From CAKSQF01 sp964568425 (lineage in GTDB: Bacteria > Bacillota > Clostridia > Oscillospirales > CAG-272): DNA of 64,000 nt. The DNA is taken from NCBI GenBank assembly GCA_964568425.1, contig CAZMPO010000007.1, positions 34,091-98,090 on the forward strand, given 5' to 3'. Below, piece by piece: positions 50,708 to 59,887 of the stretch; position 1 is the stretch's first letter; each line of letters opens with the position of its first letter. A model generated the notes under the pieces. It saw only the letters and a list, made by a program, of their open reading frames with translations, was not told where the DNA came from and did not search any database. A program made the translations under genes and the position numbers.

Positions 50708-51751
50708 TTACCCCCGAAGTCTGCCGAAAAGGGAGACTATGTCCTTGCCCGCGATAATGACCATGAGCACCATGAGAAGCGCAAGCCCGACGAAATGGAT
50801 CTTGCCCTCGACATCGGGCGGAAGTTTCTTGCGTGTGACAAGCTCGATGAGCTGAAAAAGCAGTCGACCGCCGTCGAGTGCGGGGAGCGGCAAAAGATTC
50901 ATTATGCCGAGGTTCACGCTGATCAGTATGATCATCGAGAGAAGCGTACTGCCACCCTGCTTTGCCGCCTGACCGATCTGCTCGGTGACGCCGATCGGAC
51001 CCGACACCGCCTCAACGCCGTATCTGCCGCTGATCAGATCAAAAAGTCCCTCCCAGACCTGCTTAACATAAAGCCTGCAATAGGCAAATGACTGCACTGC
51101 CACCTGCCCCGCTGTCTTTTCGACGGCGCGAAGCTTAAAATCGACAGATCCGAACGCCACGCCGCTCTGTGTCTCGCGACCGAACACGACATCCTTGACG
51201 GTAACCTTCTCGCCACCGCGATAAAGTTCAATGTCAACAGGGTCAACACCGCGTCTTGTTATCTCGTAAACGACATCCATATGGGTGTAAACGCGCGAGC
51301 CGTCGATCGACACTATCCTGTCGCCGACCGCGAGATAATCGGCACTCGTCGCGCCCTCGTCAAACTCGGCGACAGTCGTTCCGCCGAGGCGGCTCATGGT
51401 CAGCACCAGGACAAAGGTGAGCAAAAATCCGACGACGATATTGACGACAGCCCCGGCGGCGGTGACTATGATCCTCTGCCATGTCGGTTTTTTGCAGAGG
51501 GCGCGCGGATCGTCATTGTCCTCGTCCTCGCCCGACATCATAACATAACCGCCAAACGGAAGGGCGCGCAGAGAATAATCGATACCGCTTTTCTTCGACT
51601 TTTTGCCGAAAAGTCTCGGTCCCATACCGATCGAAAACTCGATAACATGGACGTCGAATATGCGTGCGGCGACAAAATGCCCCATCTCGTGGATGAATAT
51701 CAGACCGCCGAAAACGGCGATCGCGATAATGACCGTTAAAATCGTTGGCAA
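50708..51751 (-). CDS. rseP: RseP-type site-2 metalloprotease
   Basis: 347 residues, intramembrane zinc protease. The HEMGH zinc motif is in the first TM helix (FIHEMGHFVAARIF), the partner Asp is in LPLPALDGGRLLF, and one PDZ domain (about 120-200, LAVGDRIVSIDGSRVYTHMD) lies between. Probable substrates are anti-sigma factors or leftover signal peptides. Gene order cdsA-dxr-rseP-ispG is conserved in Firmicutes. Confidence 0.96.
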   Translation of the reverse strand: MPTILTVIIAIAVFGGLIFIHEMGHFVAARIFDVHVIEFSIGMGPRLFGKKSKKSGIDYSLRALPFGGYVMMSGEDEDNDDPRALCKKPTWQRIIVTAAGAVVNIVVGFLLTFVLVLTMSRLGGTTVAEFDEGATSADYLAVGDRIVSIDGSRVYTHMDVVYEITRRGVDPVDIELYRGGEKVTVKDVVFGRETQSGVAFGSVDFKLRAVEKTAGQVAVQSFAYCRLYVKQVWEGLFDLISGRYGVEAVSGPIGVTEQIGQAAKQGGSTLLSMIILISVNLGIMNLLPLPALDGGRLLFQLIELVTRKKLPPDVEGKIHFVGLALLMVLMVIIAGKDIVSLFGRLRG

Positions 51752-51781
51752 TGAATGCTACCTCTTTCAGTTGAAATTATA

Positions 51782-52954
51782 TTATTTTACCCCAAGCTCG
51801 ACTCTTGCAAGCTCTCTGCCGATCTGACCGACGGTGACGACATCATCGATTCCGCCGATCGGACGGTTTTTATAGGAGCGAACTATGCTGTCCGCGACAT
51901 CGCCGATGTCAAGGAAGGATATCTTCCCCTCAAGAAAGAGCTTTGTCGCCTCATCGTTGACGCCGTTTAGCAGTGCAGGGAGGACGCCCCCCTCGTTCAT
52001 GACAAAGCGCGCGAGCGAGAGCGGCTTGAATGTTTCGTAATCGGGGCTGTCAAATGTGAGTGAAAATGCCTTTGAAAAGTCCATTTTCGGCGTTGCGCCC
52101 TCTATCCTGTCGGGATAGGAGAGTGCATACTGTATGCACATGCGCATATCGGGCATTGCCATCTGCGCGATCACCGCGCCGTCGGCAAATTCGACCATCG
52201 AATGCACGATCGACTCGCGGTGAATGACCGGCTCGATCCTGTCGATCGGGATATCAAACAGATGTGCCGCCTCGATCATCTCAAAGCACTTATTCATAAG
52301 CGTTGCGCTGTCGATCGTGATCTTCGCGCCCATGCTCCATGTCGGATGCGCAAGTGCCATCTCGCGTGTCACGCCGACAAGATCCTCGCGTTTCTTTTTG
52401 TAAAACGGACCGCCCGAGGCGGTGATGATCAGTCTTGTGACCTCATCGTGCCTGCCCGACATCAGGCATTCGAATATCGCGCAGTGCTCCGAGTCGACCG
52501 GCATAAGCGTGACCCCTGCGCGTTTGACCTCCCTCATGACAAGCTCGCCCGCCGTGACAAGAGTCTCCTTGTTGGCGAGCGCGACATTTTTCTTCGATTG
52601 TATTGCCGCCATCGTCGGGAGCAATCCCGCGCCGCCGATCACCGAGTTGAGCAGAGTGTCGGCGTCGCAGTCGGATATCATTTCAAGCAGTCCTCGCTCG
52701 CCCGAATAAACGCGGATATCGGTATCGGCAAGCCGCAGCTTAAGCTCGGAGGCGGCAGTCTCATCGGTGAGCGCGCACATGGCAGGGCGAAGGGCTCTCG
52801 CCTGCCTCTCGAGTGCCGCCGCACTCGAATTTGCACTCAGTGCGCAAACCTTTATGCCGCCGCGAAGACAGACATCTATCGCCTGTCTGCCGATCGAGCC
52901 TGTCGAGCCTATTATGGCGAGCTTTTTATTGTAAAAATCAGAATTTTTTTCCAT
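51782..52954 (-). CDS. dxr: 1-deoxy-D-xylulose 5-phosphate reductoisomerase
   Basis: NADPH-dependent second step of the MEP pathway. 390 residues. KLAIIGSTGSIGRQAIDV binds NADPH; MPVDSEHCAIFECL, TASGGPF and HPTWSMGAKITIDSATLMNK are catalytic-region signatures. No convincing ribosome site precedes the ATG, which starts 12 bp after the cdsA stop, so re-initiation from cdsA is likely. Confidence 0.97.
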   Translation of the reverse strand: MEKNSDFYNKKLAIIGSTGSIGRQAIDVCLRGGIKVCALSANSSAAALERQARALRPAMCALTDETAASELKLRLADTDIRVYSGERGLLEMISDCDADTLLNSVIGGAGLLPTMAAIQSKKNVALANKETLVTAGELVMREVKRAGVTLMPVDSEHCAIFECLMSGRHDEVTRLIITASGGPFYKKKREDLVGVTREMALAHPTWSMGAKITIDSATLMNKCFEMIEAAHLFDIPIDRIEPVIHRESIVHSMVEFADGAVIAQMAMPDMRMCIQYALSYPDRIEGATPKMDFSKAFSLTFDSPDYETFKPLSLARFVMNEGGVLPALLNGVNDEATKLFLEGKISFLDIGDVADSIVRSYKNRPIGGIDDVVTVGQIGRELARVELGVK

Positions 52955-52966
52955 TTTTGATAAAGA

Positions 52967-53800
52967 TCAGACAATGCTGAAGAGCGGCATAAATTTAAGC
53001 AGTCGGCAGAATGCGAACATTGCGATCGATACCGCGATGACGCTGTCGAAACGATCGATCAGACCGCCATGCCCCGGGAGCAGACTGCCGTAGTCCTTGA
53101 CCTTATAGCGACGCTTGATATAGGACGCCAAGAGATCGCCGAAGACCGAGATAAGGCTGAGCACGACACCTGCAAGGAGAAGTGCGAAGATGTTGGCGAC
53201 CTTATCCTTTGTGGCAAGTGTTATGATCAGTCCGTATATCACAAACATCGCAACGCAGGACACGACACCGCCGAGAAGACCCTCAACCGTCTTTTTGGGC
53301 GAGAGGTCGGGGCAGAGCTTATGCTTGCCGAACTTGACGCCGACGAAATACGCGCCCGTATCAGACAGCCATGCCGCGATGAAAATAAGCCAAAAGAGGA
53401 ATGCACCATGCTCGAGATCGCGAACCAGCACGATCGAGCAAAATCCGAGTGCGACATAGGTCACACCGAACAAAACGGTCAGCGCATCGGTCAACGGATA
53501 GCTGCCCTTTGAAAACATCGAAAATCCGACGAGCCAAAGTGCGAGCAGAACGGTAAGTATCATAAAGGTCTCGCAGAAATTCGACGACAGTCTTGTCGCA
53601 AGACCCGACAAAATAACATAGATCTCGGCAGGGATCAGTACATAGAGCTTGGAGCGTTGATGCATGCATCCGACCATCTCAAACGCGGAGATGATCAGTG
53701 CAAGTTCGGTAAAGACTATATATGCCGCCGAACCCGAAAAGATCATAAAGGGCAAAAAGAGCGCGATCGCGACCACACCCGTGATAATTCTTGTCTTCAT
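52967..53800 (-). CDS. cdsA: Phosphatidate cytidylyltransferase
   Basis: 277 residues with about seven TM helices. The C-terminal CDP-DAG synthase signature is visible in the loop region (SDTGAYFVGVKFGKHKL, SPKKTVEGLLGG) and in SVFGDLLASYIKRRYKVKDY followed by LLPGHGGLIDRFDS. It makes CDP-diacylglycerol for phospholipid synthesis. Confidence 0.96.
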   Translation of the reverse strand: MKTRIITGVVAIALFLPFMIFSGSAAYIVFTELALIISAFEMVGCMHQRSKLYVLIPAEIYVILSGLATRLSSNFCETFMILTVLLALWLVGFSMFSKGSYPLTDALTVLFGVTYVALGFCSIVLVRDLEHGAFLFWLIFIAAWLSDTGAYFVGVKFGKHKLCPDLSPKKTVEGLLGGVVSCVAMFVIYGLIITLATKDKVANIFALLLAGVVLSLISVFGDLLASYIKRRYKVKDYGSLLPGHGGLIDRFDSVIAVSIAMFAFCRLLKFMPLFSIV

Positions 53801-53872
53801 GTTAAAATCCCACCCCCAAAAGCAAAAGACGAGGGCTTCCTTTTATTATATCTTAAATTTGTATATCCTATG

Positions 53873-54580
53873 CTAAACTTTTCCGTATCTTCTTGTACGG
53901 TTGTAAAATTCTGCAATTGCCGCATCGACATCGACCTCGCGCATATCGGGCCAGAGTCTGTCGGTAAAATAAAATTCGCTGTACGCCGCCTGCCACAAGA
54001 GAAAATTCGACAGGCGCATCTCGCCCGCAGTGCGGATTATAAGATCGGGCGGCGGCGACTCCTTAGTGTAAAGATGGGCATCTATTGCCGCCTCGGTCAG
54101 CTCCTCGCCGCATCTTATCGCCTCATTTGCCGCATGGACAAGCTCGGCGCGTGATCCGTAATTGAGCGCAATATTCAGTATGAGATGATTGCCCTTCGAA
54201 ACGCTCTCAAGGTGGGCGATCTTGTTCTTAAGCTTTTCCGAAAGCGGTGCTTTGTCGCCGATGAAAATAACGCGAACATCGTTTTCGGCAACATCGGCAA
54301 GTGCCTCGTCGATATACTGCTCAAGCAGCTTCATGATCGCCTCGACCTCGTCGGCGGGACGCCCCCAATTTTCGGTGGAAAAGGCGTAGACCGTCATGTG
54401 ACGCAGTCCTATGACCTTTGCGTAGTCGACAAGTCGGCGAAATGTCTTCGCACCGGCGCGATGCCCCGCCGATCTCGGCAGACCTCTCGCCTTTGCCCAT
54501 CTGCCGTTTCCGTCCATGATGAACGCGATATGTCGAAGCCGCTCATCGCAGACTGTTTTGTTTTTATCCTGATCTGCCAC
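53873..54580 (-). CDS. uppS: Isoprenyl transferase (undecaprenyl diphosphate synthase)
   Basis: 235 residues. The cis-prenyltransferase motifs HIAFIMDGNGRWAKARGL (catalytic Asp), YAFSTENWGRP and DLIIRTAGEMRLSNFLLWQ are intact. The start is GTG 54580, 7 nt after AAGGAGG. It makes the lipid carrier for cell-wall synthesis. Separated from frr by the 122-bp inverted-repeat element. Confidence 0.97.
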   Translation of the reverse strand: MADQDKNKTVCDERLRHIAFIMDGNGRWAKARGLPRSAGHRAGAKTFRRLVDYAKVIGLRHMTVYAFSTENWGRPADEVEAIMKLLEQYIDEALADVAENDVRVIFIGDKAPLSEKLKNKIAHLESVSKGNHLILNIALNYGSRAELVHAANEAIRCGEELTEAAIDAHLYTKESPPPDLIIRTAGEMRLSNFLLWQAAYSEFYFTDRLWPDMREVDVDAAIAEFYNRTRRYGKV

Positions 54581-54609
54581 AGCGGCTCCTCCTTGTCATT
54601 ACCTGCATC

Positions 54610-54731
54610 GTAAAAGTCGGCGGGAGCAAGCCCCCACCCTGCGGGGATGCGTTCAGACGGTCGATTTGATCCTCCATCCCCCGAAAGGAATGCACCGACG
54701 AGGGCTCATCGTTCATCCTGCCGACTTTTAC
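54610..54731. repeat. 122-bp element with perfect 12-bp terminal inverted repeats
   Basis: GTAAAAGTCGGC (54610-54621) and GCCGACTTTTAC (54720-54731) bound an interior with GGGAGCAAGCCCCC and GGTCGATTTGATCC, modules shared with the repeats at 31.5 and 59.6 kb. It occupies nearly all of the frr-uppS gap. No gene. MITE-like in form. Confidence 0.75.
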
Positions 54732-54754
54732 ATTTGCCTGATTCATCGTTCAGA

Positions 54755-55309
54755 TCAGATGCTCATGATCTCCGCTTTTTTCTTTTCGGTGATGGCGTCG
54801 ATCTCTTTTGTGTACTTGTCGGTGAGATCCTGAACAGCCTTATCGGAGAGCTTCAGCTCATCCTCGGTCATCTCGCTGTTCTTCTTCATTTCCTTTGCCT
54901 TGTCGTTTGCCTCGCGGCGGACATTGCGGACAGCGACCTTTGCCTCGTCACCGTGCTTTGCGATCTGCTTTGACAGCTCGCGACGGCGATCCTCGGTCAG
55001 CTGAGGGAATACGAGTCTGATAACAGAGCCGTCGTTTGCAGGTGTGATACCGACATCGGACGCGAGAATTGCTTTCTCGATCTGCTTGAGCATGGATTTG
55101 TCCCAAGGGGTGATCACGAGAGTGCGCGCATCGGCAGCCTTGATCTGCGAAATATCTTTGATGCGTGTGGGTGAGCCGTAGTAATCGACGGTCACTCTGT
55201 CAAGAACCGATGCGTTAGCCTTGCCTGCACGAATCGTGGCAAGATTTTCCTCATAGTTCGCGATGGTCTTTTTCATCTTTTCTTCGTAAGTCTTTGTGTC
55301 AAGTCTCAT
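54755..55309 (-). CDS. frr: Ribosome recycling factor
   Basis: 184 residues, full length. N-terminal TYEEKMKKTIANYEENLATI and RAGKANASVLDRVTVDYYG, the ITPWDKSMLKQIEKAI segment and a long C-terminal helix are typical. It releases ribosomes from mRNA with EF-G. GGAAGGA precedes the ATG; 42 bp after pyrH. Confidence 0.98.
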   Translation of the reverse strand: MRLDTKTYEEKMKKTIANYEENLATIRAGKANASVLDRVTVDYYGSPTRIKDISQIKAADARTLVITPWDKSMLKQIEKAILASDVGITPANDGSVIRLVFPQLTEDRRRELSKQIAKHGDEAKVAVRNVRREANDKAKEMKKNSEMTEDELKLSDKAVQDLTDKYTKEIDAITEKKKAEIMSI

Positions 55310-55351
55310 GGTAAAATCCTTCCTTATTATATTTATTTATATTGTTTATAA

Positions 55352-56098
55352 TCATTCGCGGATGATGCGGCTCTCACCGCCGCCGATGATAGTTCCCTTG
55401 ACCTCGCCGCGCATTGCATAAATGATGTTGCGCGGGTCGTTCATGCCGAATACTGTTATCTCAAGCCCGTTGGCAAGAGCAAACGCTGTCGCGGTGATGT
55501 CGATCGCGGTAAGCCCTTTGGAAAGAATCTCGTTGTAGCTGAGATACTCGTATTTGTAAAGCTCCTCGGTGCTCTCCTTATCGTTCGGGTCACGGTTGTA
55601 AATGTAGTTTACCGCTTTCGCAAAGAGGATGAGATCGGCGTCGATCTCGGCGGCGCGAAGAACGGCTGCCGTATCTGTCGAGAAGAAGGGGTTGGACGAT
55701 CCGCCGCCGAAAACTACGACCTTACCGGCGTCAAGCTCAGCTATCGCACGCTCCTTGGTGTACGCCGGGGCAAATGACGGCTCGGTTGCAATGGCGGAGA
55801 GCACGATCGACGGCACGCCTGCCTGCTCCAGAAAATCGCTGATGCAGAGCGAGTTGATCATCGTCGCAAGCATTCCCATGTGATCGGCGCGAACATGATC
55901 CATCTTTTTCTCAGCCTGTCTGCCGCGCCAGATGTTGCCCGCACCGCAGACGATCGAGATCTGATATCCGTCGTCTCGACATTCTTTAACGATCGAGCAA
56001 AGCTCTCTCAATTTGTCGAAATTGTATGCGCCGTCGGCACCCTTTGAAAGTGCCTCGCCCGATATTTTCAAAAGAACTCTTTTTTTGTTGTTTGACAT
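55352..56098 (-). CDS. pyrH: UMP kinase
   Basis: 248 residues of the amino-acid-kinase fold. KRVLLKISGEALSKGADG, VCGAGNIWRGRQ, DHMGMLATMINSL and VFGGGSSNPFFSTDTAAVLR are diagnostic. It phosphorylates UMP, linking to the pyrimidine operon at 5.9-16.8 kb. The start at 56098 follows GAAAGGACGG; the open frame continues to 56134 without support. Confidence 0.97.
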   Translation of the reverse strand: MSNNKKRVLLKISGEALSKGADGAYNFDKLRELCSIVKECRDDGYQISIVCGAGNIWRGRQAEKKMDHVRADHMGMLATMINSLCISDFLEQAGVPSIVLSAIATEPSFAPAYTKERAIAELDAGKVVVFGGGSSNPFFSTDTAAVLRAAEIDADLILFAKAVNYIYNRDPNDKESTEELYKYEYLSYNEILSKGLTAIDITATAFALANGLEITVFGMNDPRNIIYAMRGEVKGTIIGGGESRIIRE

Positions 56099-56130
56099 GT
56101 TAATTCCGTCCTTTCCTTCCCTATACCTGA

Positions 56131-57885
56131 TCAAACGTCTATTTTATATCTCTCGGCATACTGATTGAATATACCATCGAATCTGTCGTTGCCGTATTTG
56201 ACACCGCTGAGATACTCGTGCGTGTCAAACGATCCGCCTGCGATCTCGATCATCGCCGCCGCGATATTCGAGCAGTGATCGGATATTCTCTCATAGTTGG
56301 TCAGAAGATCGGACAGAATAAACCCGAGCTCGATCGTGCAGTTGCCCGCTTGCAGACGCTCGATGTGGCGGTTCTTGATGTTGAGTATCAGCGCGTCGAC
56401 GACCTGTTCAAGCGGCTCGACACGGAAGGCAAGCGATGCGTCCGCATTCTTATATGCATCGATGGTCAAATTGATGATCTCATCGACTGCCGATTGCAGA
56501 ACATCGATATCGGCGCGTGCCTGGGATGAAAAGGCTATCTTTTTTTCCTCAAGCTCGTCGCAGGTCTTGACCAGATTTACCGCGTGGTCGCCGAGCCGCT
56601 CGAAATCGCCGATCGCGTGAAGCATGATCGACACCTTTTGCGAGTCCGACTCGGACAGTGCCTGAGAGGAGACCTTGACAAGGACCGTTCCGAGCTTGTC
56701 CTCGTAAACATCCATGCGATCCTCGCCCGAGATGATCTTCTCGCGAACGGTGCTGTCGTATTTTCTGACAAGATCGGATGCCTCGTGGATCATCTCGCGT
56801 GCGACCTCTGCCATCTCATTGGTGCGTCCCATGCACTCGGAGATCGCGATCGAGGGGGTAGCAAGCAGTCGGCTGTCGATAAATACCGCCTCGCCCGGCT
56901 TGTCGTCCGCCTTTTCGGGAAGGAGGATATAAGCAAGCTTTTCGAGCATTTTGGTGAACGGAAAAAACACAATGGTGATAAACAGGTTGAATACGGTGTG
57001 GACCGCCGCTATGCCGAATGCGTTGATCTCCTCGTTAAGCAAAGGTATCTCCCAAAAAAGACCGGTTACAAGATAAACTATAAGGACGATCACCGTTCCG
57101 AGAACATTAAGACTCGTATGAATGATGGCAACGCGCTTTGCGTTTCTGTTTACACCGATACTCGAAATAAGGGCAGTCGCACATGTGCCGATGTTTTGTC
57201 CCATAATGATCGGGATCGCCATACCATAGGAGATACCTCCGGCGGCAGCAAGTGCCTGAAGTATACCGACCGAGGCGGCAGACGATTGGATGACACCGGT
57301 AAACACCGCACCCACCAGAACGCCGATGATCGGGTTTTTGAATGCCACAAGAAGAGATGCAAATTCGGGCATGTCGGCAAGAGGTTCAACCGCACCGCTC
57401 ATAAGCTTCATTCCGTACATAAGCACGGCAAATCCGACAAAAATGCATCCTATATCGCGTTTTCTCGGTTTTTTTGACATTGTGATCATAACCGCACCGA
57501 TAAACGCAAGCACGAGTGAAAAGACCTCGGGCTTCATCAGCTTTACGACTACATTGTCGGACGACAGGCTGACAAGAGAAAGCATCCATGCCGTCAGTGT
57601 TGTACCGATGTTTGAACCCATTATAACAGACACTGTCTGTCCGAGTTGCATGATTCCGGAGTTGACAAGTCCGACAAGCATTACGGTAATTGCCGATGAT
57701 GACTGAACGAGAATGGTTATTCCCGCACCGAGAAGCACTCCCACAAGTTTGTTTGCCGTAAGTTTCTTAAGCGCACTCTCGAGCTTGCCCCCCGCGAGTT
57801 TTTCAAGTCCGGACGACATGACGTGCATACCATAAAGGAAAAACGCGAGTCCGCCGAACAATTCGATAAATGAAAACAGATCCAT
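56131..57885 (-). CDS. Na/phosphate cotransporter family protein with PhoU domain
   Basis: 584 residues. The N-terminal half has 8-9 TM helices with the duplicated QSSSAITVMLVGLVNSGI and QSSAASVGILQALAAAGGIS repeats and GSNIGTT / GQNIGTC motifs of NptA-type carriers. The C-terminal half (about 345-560) is a PhoU-like helical domain (AIGDFERLGDHAVNLVKTCD, NYERISDHCSNIAAAM). Probably imports or exports phosphate coupled to sodium. GGAAGGA precedes the ATG. Promoter-proximal gene of the long minus-strand series. Confidence 0.92.
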   Translation of the reverse strand: MDLFSFIELFGGLAFFLYGMHVMSSGLEKLAGGKLESALKKLTANKLVGVLLGAGITILVQSSSAITVMLVGLVNSGIMQLGQTVSVIMGSNIGTTLTAWMLSLVSLSSDNVVVKLMKPEVFSLVLAFIGAVMITMSKKPRKRDIGCIFVGFAVLMYGMKLMSGAVEPLADMPEFASLLVAFKNPIIGVLVGAVFTGVIQSSAASVGILQALAAAGGISYGMAIPIIMGQNIGTCATALISSIGVNRNAKRVAIIHTSLNVLGTVIVLIVYLVTGLFWEIPLLNEEINAFGIAAVHTVFNLFITIVFFPFTKMLEKLAYILLPEKADDKPGEAVFIDSRLLATPSIAISECMGRTNEMAEVAREMIHEASDLVRKYDSTVREKIISGEDRMDVYEDKLGTVLVKVSSQALSESDSQKVSIMLHAIGDFERLGDHAVNLVKTCDELEEKKIAFSSQARADIDVLQSAVDEIINLTIDAYKNADASLAFRVEPLEQVVDALILNIKNRHIERLQAGNCTIELGFILSDLLTNYERISDHCSNIAAAMIEIAGGSFDTHEYLSGVKYGNDRFDGIFNQYAERYKIDV

Positions 57886-57949
57886 AGCTCTGTCCTTCCG
57901 TTTTGTTCACATTCCGTTTTGTTAGATCGATAAAATTCCGATCAAGGTC

Positions 57950-57978
57950 ATTATACTATATTTTTCTCGATTTGTAAA
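57950..57978 (-). promoter_or_regulatory. Promoter of the nptA-like to polC series
   Basis: Minus strand TTTACA (57978-57973), 17 bp, TATAAT (57955-57950), about 65 bp upstream of the carrier gene. Confidence 0.7.
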
Positions 57979-58031
57979 GGGTTTTTTGTAAATTTCTCGG
58001 TCAAATTCTTGACAAAATGACATACAGCAAA

Positions 58032-58072
58032 GCGACCGTCTCAAATGCATCACTTGCATCCGAGACGGTCGC
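58032..58072 (-). terminator. Terminator-like hairpin after spoVS
   Basis: An 11-bp stem GCGACCGTCTC / GAGACGGTCGC (58032-58042, 58062-58072), just after the spoVS stop; the loop contains a small GCAT/ATGC pairing. The T tract is short. Confidence 0.55.
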
Positions 58073-58078
58073 TTATCA

Positions 58079-58390
58079 TTATCCGTCAATATCGTCGGTC
58101 ATATCGGCTATATCGGTCAAATCGGTCATTTGATCGCGTTCGATCAGTATTCGTATCGCCGTTCGGATCTCGCCGCCCACATCTGCGTTTGCAAAAGCAG
58201 GCTTGCAGGACACCGACATTCCGTCGTCCTCAAGATAGAGGTTCGCTGCCGCAATGGCCTTGATCGCCTGATTGACCGCCCCTGCACCTATCGCATGTAT
58301 TACGACGCTCTCGCGCTCTCTGATGATACCTGCGATCGCACCGGCGACAAGGCTCGGGCTTGATTTTGACGACACCTTCAAACTGTCCAC
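58079..58390 (-). CDS. spoVS: Stage V sporulation protein S family protein
   Basis: 103 residues. SLKVSSKSSPSLVAGAIAGI and HAIGAGAVNQAIKAIA are the SpoVS signature; the family is usually about 86 residues, and this copy has an acidic C-terminal extension (DQMTDLTDIADMTDDIDG). GTG start 6 nt after AAAGGGG. Its own promoter lies at 58436-58464. Third gene of the classical rny-ymdB-spoVS cluster. In Bacillus SpoVS is needed for proper spore septation and coat assembly; its direct target is unknown. Confidence 0.93.
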   Translation of the reverse strand: MDSLKVSSKSSPSLVAGAIAGIIRERESVVIHAIGAGAVNQAIKAIAAANLYLEDDGMSVSCKPAFANADVGGEIRTAIRILIERDQMTDLTDIADMTDDIDG

Positions 58391-58435
58391 TTAAACACCC
58401 CTTTACTTTATAATGTCGGAAGATCTACTACCCTT

Positions 58436-58464
58436 ATTATACCAAAAAACAAAGAGGATTTCAA
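58436..58464 (-). promoter_or_regulatory. Promoter of spoVS
   Basis: Minus strand TTGAAA (58464-58459), 17 bp, TATAAT (58441-58436), in the 92-bp gap after ymdB. Confidence 0.7.
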
Positions 58465-58482
58465 GTTATTTTAGGTTTTTCG

Positions 58483-59259
58483 TTAAAACTGCACTCTTTC
58501 TACATGCTCGACCTTGCCGTTTTTGTCATTTATGTCAAAAACGGCGCCATGGCAGATCGGATCGCCCTCTGCATGCAAAAATTTCGTCGGCATTTTTGTT
58601 CTAAACTTATTGATCACGCACCCGGCGTCCACTCCGAGCACGCCGCTCTGCACGCCGCACATGCCGAGATCGGTTATATATCCGCTCCCCTGCGGCAATA
58701 TCTGCTCGTCGGCGGTCTGCACATGCGTGTGCGTGCCGACGATCACATTGATCCTGCCGTCAAAATATCTCGCAAGTGCGATCTTTTCGGAGGTCGCCTC
58801 GGCGTGGATATCGAGCACCGACAGATCGTACTCGCCCTTGTACCTTTCAAGCAGTCGATCGACGGTATCGAACGGGTCGGCAAGCGACTCCATAAAGACA
58901 GTGCCCTGCACATTCATGACAAGCACGCGTCTGCCGTCTGCGTCAAAAAGCACCGCGCCGCCGCCGGGGGTGCGATCGGGATAATTTGCCGGGCGCAGGA
59001 TGTACTTGCACTCGTCAAGATAGGAATGCATTTCCTTTTTTTGCCAAATATGATTACCGGATGTGATAACATCGACGCCATAAGCGAGCAGACGATCGGC
59101 ACTCGAGCGAAGCAGACCGTTCCCGGGCTCGGCGTTTTCGCCGTTTGCGACGACAAGATCGATATTCAGCCTTCGTCTGACCTCCCAAAGCTCGCGGCAG
59201 ACCTTATTTGTGCCGAGATTGCCGACGATATCCCCGAGACAGAGAATTTTTATTGACAT
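58483..59259 (-). CDS. ymdB: YmdB-family metallophosphoesterase
   Basis: 258 residues, TIGR00282-type. Di-metal motifs are ILCLGDIVG, VVANGENAEPG, ITSGNHIWQKKE, VLDIHAEATSEK and VGTHTHVQTADEQ. The Bacillus protein is a cyclic-nucleotide phosphodiesterase affecting biofilm and motility decisions. Ribosome site GAAGGGA. It is normally tight behind rny; here 628 bp of repeat DNA separates them, the nearest being a (GATACAA)n array 17 bp before the start codon. Confidence 0.94.
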   Translation of the reverse strand: MSIKILCLGDIVGNLGTNKVCRELWEVRRRLNIDLVVANGENAEPGNGLLRSSADRLLAYGVDVITSGNHIWQKKEMHSYLDECKYILRPANYPDRTPGGGAVLFDADGRRVLVMNVQGTVFMESLADPFDTVDRLLERYKGEYDLSVLDIHAEATSEKIALARYFDGRINVIVGTHTHVQTADEQILPQGSGYITDLGMCGVQSGVLGVDAGCVINKFRTKMPTKFLHAEGDPICHGAVFDINDKNGKVEHVERVQF

Positions 59260-59275
59260 ATTTTGCTTTCCCTTC

Positions 59276-59330
59276 GGTAAGATATGAGATACAAGATAAA
59301 AGATACAAGATACAAGATATTTGTGCGGTG
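59276..59330. repeat. Degenerate (GATACAA)n array related to the purine-operon element
   Basis: TAAGATATGAGATACAAGAT is followed by more heptamers and then TATTTGTGCGG. This matches the left end and the start of the 47-bp repeat of the element at 23829-24458, but no S23-type gene follows. After it come a degenerate GGTGTTCACCTGCTGAG stretch and a small ATTAGGA tandem near 59367. Confidence 0.7.
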
Positions 59331-59387
59331 GAGATTTGGGTGTTCACCTGCTGAGATCTTGGAAAATTAGGAATTAGGAATTGACGA

Positions 59388-59830
59388 GGCTTTGTTGTTT
59401 TGGCAGTCGATTTGTAATAAACCTATCGACGACACAAACATATTTTGCCAAGGGCTCCCTTTTGGGGAAACGATGATTAAATCGGATCGGTTGCCCGAAC
59501 ACTCGTCCCTCGGTAGTGGAGGGGCACCGCGAAAAAAGTTTGCGGTGCTCCCCCGCCTCTTTGGTAGCCGATATATTATAAATCGACCGCCAAATAAAGG
59601 TGTCCCCGTAGGGCGGGGGCTTGCTCCCGCCGTTCTTTGGTGGTTGATTTATAGTAAATCGGCGAGATTACAAAGAGATTACGCCGATATATCATACGCT
59701 GATCATCCAAGAGGCAGCGAGATCACCGCGAACTTTTTTCGCGGCACCCCGCCCTATGGGGGCAGGTAATTGTTTGTTTTGGCGGTCGATTTAATCATCG
59801 TTTCCCGTCCGCGATGCCGCAGATCACATC
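59388..59830. repeat. Modular palindromic intergenic repeats between rny and ymdB
   Basis: Includes GGGGAAACGATGATTAAATC, GTAGGGCGGGGGCTTGCTCC, TTTATAGTAAATCGGCGAGA, a GGGGCACCGCGAA / TTTGCGGTGCTCCCC inverted repeat near 59521-59557, and AGGTAATTGTTTGTTTTGGC. Most modules recur near 31.4-31.9 kb, some inverted. No gene was found in this gap. Confidence 0.75.
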
Positions 59831-59847
59831 GACCTCTTAATATCACA

Positions 59848-59877
59848 CTCTCTCAAATGCAAAAGCATTTGAGAGAG
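59848..59877 (-). terminator. 13-bp hairpin after rny
   Basis: CTCTCTCAAATGC / GCATTTGAGAGAG (59848-59860, 59865-59877) with a 4-nt loop, 10 bp beyond the rny stop. No U run on the minus strand, so it may stabilise the 3' end and not terminate. Confidence 0.45.
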
Positions 59878-59887
59878 AAAAACAATA

